Source: Myxococcales bacterium
GTDB taxonomy: Bacteria > Myxococcota_A > Polyangia > Haliangiales > Haliangiaceae
Assembly: GCA_028287135.1 (NCBI GenBank)
Contig: JAQBQE010000045.1
Span: 1-43,696, forward strand
Length of the DNA: 43,696 bases
Direction of reading: 5' to 3'
Positions 28,289 through 37,787 of the stretch are shown here, in pieces. Position 1 is the first letter of the stretch. The number at the start of each line of letters is the position of its first letter. The notes beneath the pieces were generated by a model that saw only the letters and a list, made by a program, of their open reading frames with translations, was not told where the DNA came from and did no database searches. The translations under genes and the position numbers were made by a program.

Positions 28289-28530
28289 GAAAATGATCGT
28301 CGAATCCCGAGATCTCGCGGGCCAGTTTCCGCACCATTTCGAGAAGAGCTGCACGCAGTTCGATAAGCGCGTCGATACGTGCAGCTGGTTCGCGAACCGC
28401 GCGGATCCCCGCTCGCGCGCAGAACCGCCCGCTCGGCGGCATCGTCACGATCGACGTACCGCGTGCGCCGACGATCGGACGCGCGGCCGCACGAGTGCAC
28501 CGTGACCGCGACGTTCGAGGCGCCGCTCGA
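28289..28530. other. Gap between methylase and EF-G genes
   Basis: A stretch of 242 bases with no supported gene. A minus-strand frame at 28221-28448 contains a helix-like 'LIELRAALLEMVRKLAREI' but overlaps the methylase start and has no clear ribosome site. Confidence 0.35.
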
Positions 28531-30573
<2,043 letters not shown>

Positions 30574-30655
30574 GAGTCCCGTCGTATAGCGCAGAACGGG
30601 TGGATCGGGGGGCCGGCGCGGGCACCGTGGACCTCTGTTGGGTTAGGCTCATGGA

Positions 30656-31597
30656 ATGCGTGCAGCTCCGTTTCTTCTGACCGGCGTCCTGGTCAGCGGG
30701 GCCCTGGGGACGTCACCGGCGGCTGCGCAGCCTGCGCCGGCCGCGGACGTGGTGCGCGCCAAGGAACTCTACCTCGCGGGTGAGCTGGCAATGAAGGAGC
30801 AGCGCTACGCCGATGCCGTACGCGACTACGGGGCGACCTTCGACCTCACGCGGGACCCGGTGCTGTTCTTCAAGATCGCGTCGGCCAACGAGCGCGCCGG
30901 CAACTGCAACGTCGCGCTGATCTACTACGGGCGCTACGTGAAGGAAGCGCGCCCGAGCCCGACTCATGTGGAGCTGACGCGCGAACGGATCGTCGCGTGC
31001 GGCGGGGATCCACGAAATGCCACGATGGGTGGCAGCGCTGCGGCCAGCGCATCAGGAGCCCCCGGCGCGAGCGAGGGTACGGCCGCGGCGGTCACCACCG
31101 ATACCGCCCCTACGGCGGAGGATCCCGGCACCGCCACGACCGCCACGACCGACACCACGGGCCCGGGCTCGACCGCCGCCGGCCCGACGATCATGCCTGC
31201 TCCCGCCCCGGCGCCGCCCCTGAGCCTGGTGACGATGCCGGCGCGTAACAGGGGCGCATGGCTGCTCGTCTCCGGCTCGATCGCGTTCGTCACCATCGGC
31301 TCGGTGCTCGCGTACTCGGCGAACTCCGCGGAGGCCGACGTCGACGACCTCTACCAGGGCTTCGGCGGGCAGCCGGTGCAGTTCGACGAGCGTACGCAGG
31401 AGACCTACCAGGCACTGCTCGACGAGGGCCGGCGCTACGAGAAGCTATCGTGGGTCTCGTTCGGCCTCGCGGGAATCACGGCGGTCGGCGCGGCGGTGCT
31501 GTTCGCGACCGCTCCCGATGCCAAGGAGAAGGCAGTCACGGTGACTCCGGCGGTCGGCCCGTCCGGCGGCAGCGTCAGCGCGACGCTCCGCTGGTAG
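30656..31597 (+). CDS. Secreted TPR protein with late membrane segments
   Basis: The 313-residue protein has a signal peptide ([18 protein letters not shown]...AAAQ). A TPR-like region (~30-110) includes '[30 protein letters not shown]' (repeat words [17 protein letters not shown] and [13 protein letters not shown]), '[29 protein letters not shown]'. A Thr/Ala/Pro-rich linker (~125-190) follows, then two hydrophobic helices (~200-220 and ~262-282) around a charged loop, and a short tail. This matches the layout of the protein at 629-1477 and of periplasmic scaffold-like TPR proteins common in myxobacteria. The function is unknown. It converges on a kinase with a hairpin between. Confidence 0.75.
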   Translation: MRAAPFLLTGVLVSGALGTSPAAAQPAPAADVVRAKELYLAGELAMKEQRYADAVRDYGATFDLTRDPVLFFKIASANERAGNCNVALIYYGRYVKEARPSPTHVELTRERIVACGGDPRNATMGGSAAASASGAPGASEGTAAAVTTDTAPTAEDPGTATTATTDTTGPGSTAAGPTIMPAPAPAPPLSLVTMPARNRGAWLLVSGSIAFVTIGSVLAYSANSAEADVDDLYQGFGGQPVQFDERTQETYQALLDEGRRYEKLSWVSFGLAGITAVGAAVLFATAPDAKEKAVTVTPAVGPSGGSVSATLRW

Positions 31598-31616
31598 TCG
31601 TCCTCGACGTGGACGA
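31598..31616. terminator. Hairpin between convergent genes
   Basis: TCGTCC-TCGACGT-GGACGA, a 6-bp stem starting right after the plus-strand stop codon. It has no T-run, and probably separates the TPR gene from the kinase gene. Confidence 0.4.
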
Positions 31617-31630
31617 TCGACCGGTCCCTC

Positions 31631-33538
31631 TCAGCCGGCGATCGGCGTCGGGGCGACGTCGTCGAACTGCGGCGGCAGTCGGAGATCACGGAGCTCGGTC
31701 TCGACCCAGCGCGCGATGTCCTTGTCGCTGGCGCTCAGGTTGTGCGCCTTCATCACGATCTCGAGCTGGCTCTCGAGCGCCGCGCAATCCGCGGGGCGAC
31801 GCTCGCGATCGAACTTCATGGCGCCGAGCACGATCTCATCGAGCTCGGGCGGCAGCTCCGCACGCAGGCTCGACGGTGGCGGCAGGTGCGGCCAGTTGTC
31901 CACGCCGAGGTGCGCGAGCGCCGCGAGGTCGAGGTTGACGCCCTGGCCGGTGAGCACCTCGAAGCTGACGGCGGCGACCGAGTAGACATCGGCGCGGACG
32001 TCGACCTTCTCGCCGACGCGCTGCTCGGGAGCCATCATCGACGGCGTCCCCTTGGTCTCGCCCGCGACCGTCATGTGCGACTGGGCGGTCGCCTTCGCGA
32101 TCCCGAAGTCGACGACCTTGACCCCACCCTGCTTCGAGACGAGGACGTTCGCGCTCTTGACGTCGCGATGGATGATGCCGAGCGGCGTGCCATCGGGCGC
32201 GGTCGCCTTGTGCGCCGCGTGGAGGCCGTCGCAGATCCGGCACAGGATGCCGAGCGCCACGTTGACCGGCACCGGGCGCTGCGCGATCCGCGCCGACGCG
32301 AGCAAGCGCTCGAGATCGACGCCATCGACGTAGTCCATGACGATCACGTAGTCGTTGCCGATCTTGCCGAGATCCTGGATCTGCACGACGTTGGGGTGAC
32401 TGACGCGCGCTGCGAGGCGCGCCTCGTCGAGGAAGTGCTCGACCGCGCGCACGTTGCGAGCGAGGTGGCTGTGCATGACCTTGATCGCGACGAGCTTCTC
32501 GAACCCGGCCTCACCGCGCGCCTGGGCGAGATAGACGTCGGCCATGCCGCCGGATCCGAGCCGGCGCACGACCTCCCAGCGGCCGACCAGCGAGCCCGGT
32601 CCGAGATCGTTCGGATTGAAGGACGCACTCATGTCGAGACCCACCGGTGATGGGGTCCCCGCCGCGATCTGCTGTGCCGACAGCTGCGTCGCCGCGTTGT
32701 ACGGCTGGGCCGCGCCCATGCCGGCCTGTGTGCTACCCGCGAACGACGCGCCCGACTTGTCCTTGCCGCCCATCATCCCGATCAGCACGAGGATCAGACC
32801 GAGCGCCGCGGCCCCCGCTCCTGCCCCGACCACCGGCACCGGCATCCCACCCGTCTTCGGAGGCACCGCGGCGACGAGCTGAGCGCCAGGCTGCGAGGGA
32901 ATCGGCATCGGCTGCCACGCACCGACACCCGGCGCCGGCGGCGAGCCGAACGTGCGTTGCTTGTCACCGACCTCGATCCGACCCGCGAGACCGGCCGTGG
33001 TCAGCCGATCGAACGCAGGCTTGAGATCCAGCGGCCGCGACACCGTGACAAAGCCCGACGTCGTCTTCGCGAGCTCGACGTCGGCCGGGACGACCTCGAC
33101 GGTCTGCGTGATCAGCAGCTGGTCGCCGACCAGCTCGGCGAAGGCGCCGATCTTGCCGCTCAGCGACGAGCGCACGCCGTCCTTGGGCAGCACCGCGAAC
33201 GAGACCGGCGCAGCGCCCCTGGGGATCTGGCCGAGCTCGATCACCTCGCCCGCCTCGGGCTTGAACGCGATCTCCTTGCCGATCATGTCCATCGCCGTCG
33301 TCGCATCGGTACCCACCGCCGCGCGCACGCTGGTGACCTCGGCGAGCGTCTTCGCGCGCGACTCGACCGAGGCGCGAGCTCCCTTGACGTCGCCATCGAG
33401 GCTCGACACCGCCGCGGCCATCGCGGCCGCATTGTCCTGCGTCATGCCGCCGACCGCCTTGCGCGTGACGCCGTAGCCGAGCGCGGCTCCGCCGAGCGCG
33501 ATCAGCACGGCACCGGCGACCATCGCCCCTCTACCCAC
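31631..33538 (-). CDS. Ser/Thr protein kinase with N-terminal membrane sensor and C-terminal kinase domain
   Basis: From GTG 33538 the protein has 635 residues. A membrane helix (~6-25) is followed by a periplasmic-type region (~30-230) with a helical part ('SSLDGDVKGARASVESRAK') and a beta part ('ELGQIPRGAAPVSFAVLPKD'). A second helix lies at ~236-256. A linker and a kinase domain (~317-575) follow, with LGSGGMADVY, Lys353 (VAIKVM), HRDVKSANV (Asp459), 'VDFGIAKA', and 'SMMAPEQRVG' as the APE motif. The kinase is complete. Most bacterial receptor kinases have the kinase first and the sensor last; here the order is reversed, as in histidine kinases. It overlaps the amicyanin-like lipoprotein by 8 bases. 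ATG 33523 is an alternative start. Confidence 0.9.
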   Translation of the reverse strand: MGRGAMVAGAVLIALGGAALGYGVTRKAVGGMTQDNAAAMAAAVSSLDGDVKGARASVESRAKTLAEVTSVRAAVGTDATTAMDMIGKEIAFKPEAGEVIELGQIPRGAAPVSFAVLPKDGVRSSLSGKIGAFAELVGDQLLITQTVEVVPADVELAKTTSGFVTVSRPLDLKPAFDRLTTAGLAGRIEVGDKQRTFGSPPAPGVGAWQPMPIPSQPGAQLVAAVPPKTGGMPVPVVGAGAGAAALGLILVLIGMMGGKDKSGASFAGSTQAGMGAAQPYNAATQLSAQQIAAGTPSPVGLDMSASFNPNDLGPGSLVGRWEVVRRLGSGGMADVYLAQARGEAGFEKLVAIKVMHSHLARNVRAVEHFLDEARLAARVSHPNVVQIQDLGKIGNDYVIVMDYVDGVDLERLLASARIAQRPVPVNVALGILCRICDGLHAAHKATAPDGTPLGIIHRDVKSANVLVSKQGGVKVVDFGIAKATAQSHMTVAGETKGTPSMMAPEQRVGEKVDVRADVYSVAAVSFEVLTGQGVNLDLAALAHLGVDNWPHLPPPSSLRAELPPELDEIVLGAMKFDRERRPADCAALESQLEIVMKAHNLSASDKDIARWVETELRDLRLPPQFDDVAPTPIAG

Positions 33539-34574
33539 GCTTGCCTCCGAACTTGTCGGGCATCGGGCCGGCAGGAGCATCGCCGCTGACACCGACGGTG
33601 ACCTCGTTCTTGCCGACCTTGATCGTGATGTCCTGCGTGATCGGCGCCTTGCTCTTCTCGCTCCACGCGCGGAGCTTGTACTTGCCGGGCGCGAGGCGCT
33701 TGAACGCGAACGAGCCCTTGTCGTCGGTGACCACGTACGACGGCGCGGAGACCACGGCGATGTACGCGCTCATGTTCGCGTGCAGGTTGCAGCCGAGCCG
33801 GATGATGCCTTCCTTCGTGAACGTGTACTCGCGCGCCTCGCCGACCTTGTAGATGCCGAGGTCGAACATCGCTGCGGTCGATGTCGAGAACACGTTGTGG
33901 AAGACGGTGTCGAAGTTCGGGAACGAGAGCGTCGAGCCGACCGAGATCGCGGCGACGCGCGGCAAGAACTCGCGACCGCGCTGCTCGATCACGCCGCGCT
34001 TGGGCGTGCGGGGCTTCCACTTGCCGCTGGCGGGCTCGAGGGTCACGAGCCCGAAGCCACCGCCGGCCTTGCCGTCGATCTGCATCGTCCCGGTCAGGCT
34101 ACCGACCTGCGGAGGAGGCGCGACCTTGGCCGCTTCATCCTCGGCTTCCGAGTTGCCGGCGACCTTGGGCTGCGGCGGCGCGCTGGTGTCGATCTTCTGC
34201 GTCGGCGCGGTCACCCGCGGAGGTGCGCCTTCGCGGAACAGCGGCGCGATCGTCGCGACCGCCTCGGGTCCGGTCAGGATCTCGGCGGTCGAGAACAGCT
34301 GCTCGGCGAGATTCTGGTTGCCGTTGTCGAGCGCGGCGCCGGCCTTGTACAGCTGGTCGGCCGCTTCGCGAAACAGCTGCGCCTTCTCCTGCACCGGTCC
34401 GAGCTTTGCGGACAGCTTGGGATCAGTCGGCTTGCTCGCGACGACCTCGGTGGGCCCGGTCTTCACCGGGTCTGCGCCACCACCACCGCCCGAAGGCGAC
34501 TTCTTGGCCGATGCTGAGCAAGCCACGAGGGCCGACAGCACGGCCATCCCGACGAAAGGGATCCGGAGCTTCAT
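33531..34574 (-). CDS. Lipoprotein with amicyanin-like copper-binding domain
   Basis: The 347-residue protein starts MKLRIPFVGMAVLSALVACSAS, with lipobox LVAC. A helical region (~60-105) and a Pro/Ala linker precede a cupredoxin domain (~165-290). Its ligand set is visible: His226 in 'VFHNVF' and C262-x2-H265-x2-M268 in 'GCNLHANM', the short amicyanin-type loop of a type-1 copper site. A C-terminal beta domain follows ('DDKGSFAFKRLAPGKYKLRAWSE'), of the carboxypeptidase-regulatory type. It is predicted to bind copper in the periplasm, for electron transfer or metal sensing. It is translated just ahead of, and overlapping, the sensor kinase, which suggests a shared task. Confidence 0.85.
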   Translation of the reverse strand: MKLRIPFVGMAVLSALVACSASAKKSPSGGGGGADPVKTGPTEVVASKPTDPKLSAKLGPVQEKAQLFREAADQLYKAGAALDNGNQNLAEQLFSTAEILTGPEAVATIAPLFREGAPPRVTAPTQKIDTSAPPQPKVAGNSEAEDEAAKVAPPPQVGSLTGTMQIDGKAGGGFGLVTLEPASGKWKPRTPKRGVIEQRGREFLPRVAAISVGSTLSFPNFDTVFHNVFSTSTAAMFDLGIYKVGEAREYTFTKEGIIRLGCNLHANMSAYIAVVSAPSYVVTDDKGSFAFKRLAPGKYKLRAWSEKSKAPITQDITIKVGKNEVTVGVSGDAPAGPMPDKFGGKRG

Positions 34575-34698
34575 CGCCGCAGATTGTACGCGGGCCCGGG
34601 CGCGGAGGATCAATTCCAGGCACGTGAAGGCCTTGCCCTGTCCCCGGAGACGACCTACCAGTGTGCTAGCGTCCCCCGCCCGTCTGGAGCCTCATTTC

Positions 34699-35430
34699 AT
34701 GGTGTTTGGTCTGTTCTCCAAGGAAAAGTCGCTTTCGAAGACGATCGAGCGCGCGACGAACAAGCTCTCGCAGCAGCCCGATCGCTGGGCGGCGCTCGAG
34801 AAGCTCAAGGAAGACGGTAGTGATGCCGCGCTGTTCGGCCTCTGTCGCCGGTTCAGCGTCACCAGCATGAAGGGTGTCGAGGACGAGCAGGAGAAGCACT
34901 GGGTCGTCGACGCGCTCGTCGCCAATGGCGGTGGCTCCCTCGAGCCCCTCACCCGCTACATGAAGTCCGCAGACCAGCTCTCGTTCCCGCTGCGCGTGCT
35001 CGAGCGCATCGGCAGCCGCGAGCAGGTGCTCGGGACCGCCGACACGCTGTTCGCGAGCGAGCCCCCGGGCTACGTGCGGATGCCCGATCGCCGGATCGAC
35101 CTCATCCGGTGGTTCTCGGAGTGGCAGCCCGCCACCGACGACGAGATCGTCACGCACCTGTCTCCGTACGTCACCGACTTCGACGAGAACGTGCGGTTCG
35201 CCGCGATCGAGGGCATGGCCGGCCGCGACCCCGCGAAGATCGCGCCGCCCCTGATCAGCGCGTTCCTGCGCGCCGAGGAGGAGTCCGGGCGAATCCGCCG
35301 CACGATCCTCGAGGTGCTCGAGCGCTCCAAGGCCCCGCTCGGGGAGCACGCAGCAGCGATCACCGCCCAGCTCTCCCCACCGCTGTCGGGCGACTTCCGC
35401 GTCGACGGCGGCGTGATCAAGAAGCGATAA
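34699..35430 (+). CDS. HEAT-repeat-like protein
   Basis: The 243-residue protein begins MVFGLFSKEKSLSKTIERAT. It is made of paired helices with the HEAT/armadillo look: 'RWAALEKLKEDGSDAALFGLCRRF', 'KHWVVDALVANGGGSLEPLTRYM', 'PLRVLERIGSREQVL', 'NVRFAAIEGMAGRDPAKIAPPLISAFL', 'RIRRTILEVLERSKAPLGEH'. It has no signal or membrane segment, so it should be a cytoplasmic protein-binding scaffold. Similar proteins are widespread in Myxococcota. It sits 52 bases before the CNB-DUF1003 gene on the same strand and may share its transcript. Confidence 0.82.
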   Translation: MVFGLFSKEKSLSKTIERATNKLSQQPDRWAALEKLKEDGSDAALFGLCRRFSVTSMKGVEDEQEKHWVVDALVANGGGSLEPLTRYMKSADQLSFPLRVLERIGSREQVLGTADTLFASEPPGYVRMPDRRIDLIRWFSEWQPATDDEIVTHLSPYVTDFDENVRFAAIEGMAGRDPAKIAPPLISAFLRAEEESGRIRRTILEVLERSKAPLGEHAAAITAQLSPPLSGDFRVDGGVIKKR

Positions 35431-35482
35431 ACGTCCCGCTCGGGCTCGACCACAATCGCTCCGAGGCGGAACATCAGGGTCG

Positions 35483-36367
35483 ATGTCCGCCACCATCGAA
35501 GCTCTCTCCGAGGTGCCACTGTTCGCTGGCCTCGACGACAAGGAGCGCGCGATCCTCGCGGAGCGCGTCGACATCTGTCCGATCACCGCAGGGGAATGCC
35601 TGTGGGAGTACGGCGACCCCGGCGACTGGATGATGATCATCAAGACCGGCCGGGTCGAGATCACGGTGAAGACCAAGACCGGCGACAAGGTGTTCCTCGA
35701 GAACGCCGAGCCGGGCGACTTCTTCGGAGAGATCTCGCTGCTCGATGTCGGGCCGCGCACGGCGAGTGCTCACGTCGTCGAATCGGGCGAGGCGATCGTC
35801 GTCGATCGCGATGACCTCGACGAGCTGCTCCGGCTGCGCCCCACGGCCGCGCTGCACCTGCTCGCCGCGACCGGCAAGCGCCTGCGCGTCAACGCGGCGA
35901 TTCTGCGCAACACGGCCACGCGAAACGTCAACGAGGAGGTCGCCGCCGAGACCAACCTCGTGCTCCGGGTGGCGGACTGGGTCGCGAACGCGTCGGGCAG
36001 CATCACGTTTCTCCTCATCCACGTCGTGATCTTTGCGGCCTGGATCACGCTCAACATCGGCGTCGTGTCGTGGGGTGACTTCGATCCGTTTCCGTTCGGC
36101 CTGCTGACGATGGCGGTCTCGCTCGAGGCGATCATCCTGTCGACGCTGCTGCTGTTCAGCTCGAACCGCGAGGGCGCACGTGAGCGGGTCCGGAGCGACA
36201 TCGAGTACGAGGTCAACCTGAAGGCCGAGCTCCAGATCCAGCACCTGCACGAGAAGATGGACCAGCTGAGCGGCAAGCTCCTGACGCGGCTCGATGCGCT
36301 CGATGCCAACCGGCACCCGCCGGGCTGGACGCCGCCGGCCGTCGCCCCCGTCGACCGCACCGGCTAG
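35483..36367 (+). CDS. Cyclic-nucleotide-binding domain fused to DUF1003 membrane domain
   Basis: The 294-residue protein has an N-terminal CNB domain (~8-125). 'VPLFAGLDDKERAILAERVD' opens it, and 'EPGDFFGEISLLDVGPRTASAHV' is the phosphate-binding cassette; the Arg-Thr-Ala-Ser stretch should contact the nucleotide phosphate. A linker helix leads to a DUF1003 domain (~150-270). This has two membrane segments, 'ITFLLIHVVIFAAWITLNI' and 'LLTMAVSLEAIILSTLLLF', and the typical 'FDPFPFGLLTMAVSLEAI' and 'RVRSDIEYEVNLKAELQIQ' motifs. It may be a membrane protein gated by or responding to cAMP/cGMP-like ligands. DUF1003 has no established function. Confidence 0.9.
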   Translation: MSATIEALSEVPLFAGLDDKERAILAERVDICPITAGECLWEYGDPGDWMMIIKTGRVEITVKTKTGDKVFLENAEPGDFFGEISLLDVGPRTASAHVVESGEAIVVDRDDLDELLRLRPTAALHLLAATGKRLRVNAAILRNTATRNVNEEVAAETNLVLRVADWVANASGSITFLLIHVVIFAAWITLNIGVVSWGDFDPFPFGLLTMAVSLEAIILSTLLLFSSNREGARERVRSDIEYEVNLKAELQIQHLHEKMDQLSGKLLTRLDALDANRHPPGWTPPAVAPVDRTG

Positions 36368-36629
36368 GAGCTGATGTCAAGCCACCCCGACCGACGCGAA
36401 GCAGAGGTTGATGCGGGCCGATGACGTCTATGAGCCAGCGGTCACCGACGGGCTCGAGTGGATCACGCGTACCGAATGGCGACGACGACGGTCTGCGTCA
36501 GCTTGACCGGGACGCCAAGCGGAGGCAGCCCGGATCCTGAGCGTCGGTCGACCGTGCCGAGTTCGGCAACTCGCTCGCGCGGGTGGGCGTAACGGTGCGC
36601 TGCTGCTGCGGTGCGAGCTGCCACCTAGC
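36368..36629. other. Start of the accessory island, no intact gene
   Basis: Between the CNB-DUF1003 gene and the IS66 remnant no frame looks coding. Pieces may be decayed insertion-sequence DNA, but nothing could be assigned. Confidence 0.4.
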
Positions 36630-36860
36630 GCGACACGCTTCGAAAGACTGTCGTCAGTCGCAAGAATTGGCTGTTATCCGGGCGGCGATATGCATGTCGA
36701 GGCGGCAGCGGCGATCCTCAGCACAAACGCGACCTATCGGCTGCACGCCATCGACCCGTTCGTGAGCTTCGACGACGTACTGCGAGTGCCGCCGTACTGC
36801 CCGCATGGTCGTCTCCGAGCTCGCGCGTTAGCCCGTCTTAATCCTGGCTCGCAGCCGCGC
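36630..36860 (+). mobile_element. IS66-family transposase C-terminal remnant
   Basis: Translating in two frames gives 'LRKTVVSRKNWLLSG' (RKNW from 36659) and then 'GGDMHVEAAAAIL' and 'LHAIDPFVSFDDVLRVPPY', 'CPHGRL'. These follow the IS66 transposase C-terminal pattern: LRxVxxGRKNWLFAGSD, a helix, and LHGxDPxxYLxDVLRVLPxWPxxR. A frameshift near 36680 and the missing rest show a dead fragment. It marks the left side of the accessory island. Confidence 0.7.
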
Positions 36861-37176
36861 GGGGATCGATCCGAGTGAGTTCGCTGGGCCGCTGTCCCAC
36901 ACAGCAGGTGCCTGGGCTTAAACTGCAGCACGCCTCGTCGGCAGTCAGGAAGGGGCAGCACGGAGGGACCTCACGATTCCTCGGCGCCGCCAGGTCGGGC
37001 CGCACCCGTAATCGCTTAGGTGGCCCTGCACCCGCCGCGCAAAACTGCGGATGAGGGGCTGCCAACCGGGGTGGTGATGCAAACTGCGCCATTGACGCCT
37101 CAACACTCGCATGGTCGATGGACGATCAGCGTGCCGCTGCGTGCATACGCGAGGACGCGGGAGAGGGAGTAGCGAG
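36861..37176. other. Unassigned stretch before the metalloprotease cassette
   Basis: No supported gene. A minus-strand frame (36838-37092) translates to a cysteine-rich piece ('CCPFLTADEACCSLSPGTCC'), and another starts 'MRVLRRQWRSLHHHPGW'. Neither is a recognised protein. The base composition changes from GC-rich to visibly AT-richer just after 37150. Confidence 0.4.
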
Positions 37177-37437
37177 ATGTTGATGTCGAGATGCCGAGCC
37201 TGGCTACTGTTTCTTATTTGCTTGCCGGGATGCTCGCAGGACGAAACTCCCAACGAATCCCAAGTAGCTCTTGCAGAGACTGCCGTCACGAAGTCGCGGA
37301 CGCCTGCAGAGATCGACGAACACATGGCGCAACAAGTACGCGCCAGGGAAGAGTCGGAAATTCTAGAAAGAGACCTCCTCTCCGTAATTCGGCGAAACGA
37401 CACCGCCGTCAGGGTAAATTTGGTGCTCCAAGTGTGA
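37177..37437 (+). CDS. Lipoprotein, 5' part (possibly split by a 2-bp slip)
   Basis: An 86-residue frame starts at ATG 37177 after a GGGAG purine run. MLMSRCRAWLLFLICLPGCSQD is a lipoprotein signal with Cys19 as the acylated residue. The rest is helical ('EIDEHMAQQVRAREESEILERDLL') and ends 'RVNLVLQV' at a TGA (37435-37437). Dropping one TG from GTGTG at 37433-37436 would join this frame to the next one as '...VLQV-TANEMGG', making one ~195-residue lipoprotein that continues to 37787. So it is either one gene broken by a dinucleotide duplication or two adjacent genes. Codon use is less GC-rich than that of core genes in the window. Confidence 0.65.
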   Translation: MLMSRCRAWLLFLICLPGCSQDETPNESQVALAETAVTKSRTPAEIDEHMAQQVRAREESEILERDLLSVIRRNDTAVRVNLVLQV

Positions 37438-37448
37438 CTGCAAACGAA

Positions 37449-37787
37449 ATGGGAGGGGCTCAGTCCTCCTACCCTCTGGAAGCCCTGGAAGTCATCGCCA
37501 CAGTTAGTCACCAGCCATTTGTGGCTACGACTTTTACAGCGCGATACGGCACATTAGGCAGTGACACTAGCATCTCACCCCATGAACCGGTCGTAGACGA
37601 AGGCAAAGAATATGTTCTCTTGATCGTCTCACGTGGACAAACGGAACTAACTATGTTGTCGCGCCGACAATTGATCACGGTCGAGAGCGGATCTGTTCGC
37701 GACGAGGATTCACACCAAGTTCTTGCGTGGGCCGAGTTTGTCATGCGGCTGGATGAGCTCGGGGCAGACGTGGGAGCGGCTCAATGA
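37449..37787 (+). CDS. 3' part of the lipoprotein, or a separate small protein, coupled to the metalloprotease
   Basis: From ATG 37449 the frame gives 112 residues: MGGAQSSYPLEALEVIATVS, 'TARYGTLGSDTSISPHEPVVDEGKEYVLLIVSRG', 'RRQLITVESGSVRD'. It is beta-rich and protein-like. The frame is open upstream into the preceding lipoprotein, where a 2-base change would fuse them. No ribosome site precedes the ATG, which favours the fusion reading. The stop overlaps the metalloprotease start (ATGA), so translation of the protease probably depends on ribosomes arriving from this frame. Function unknown; a protease inhibitor or chaperone role would be a guess. Confidence 0.6.
   Translation: MGGAQSSYPLEALEVIATVSHQPFVATTFTARYGTLGSDTSISPHEPVVDEGKEYVLLIVSRGQTELTMLSRRQLITVESGSVRDEDSHQVLAWAEFVMRLDELGADVGAAQ

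Noticed and set aside
28221..28448. Minus-strand 75-residue frame overlapping the methylase start
   Set aside because: Only a short helix-like stretch is protein-like; no ribosome site, and it overlaps a certain gene.
36838..37092. Minus-strand Cys-rich frame in the accessory island
   Set aside because: No signal peptide, no ribosome site, no recognised family, and flanked by decayed IS sequence; probably chance.
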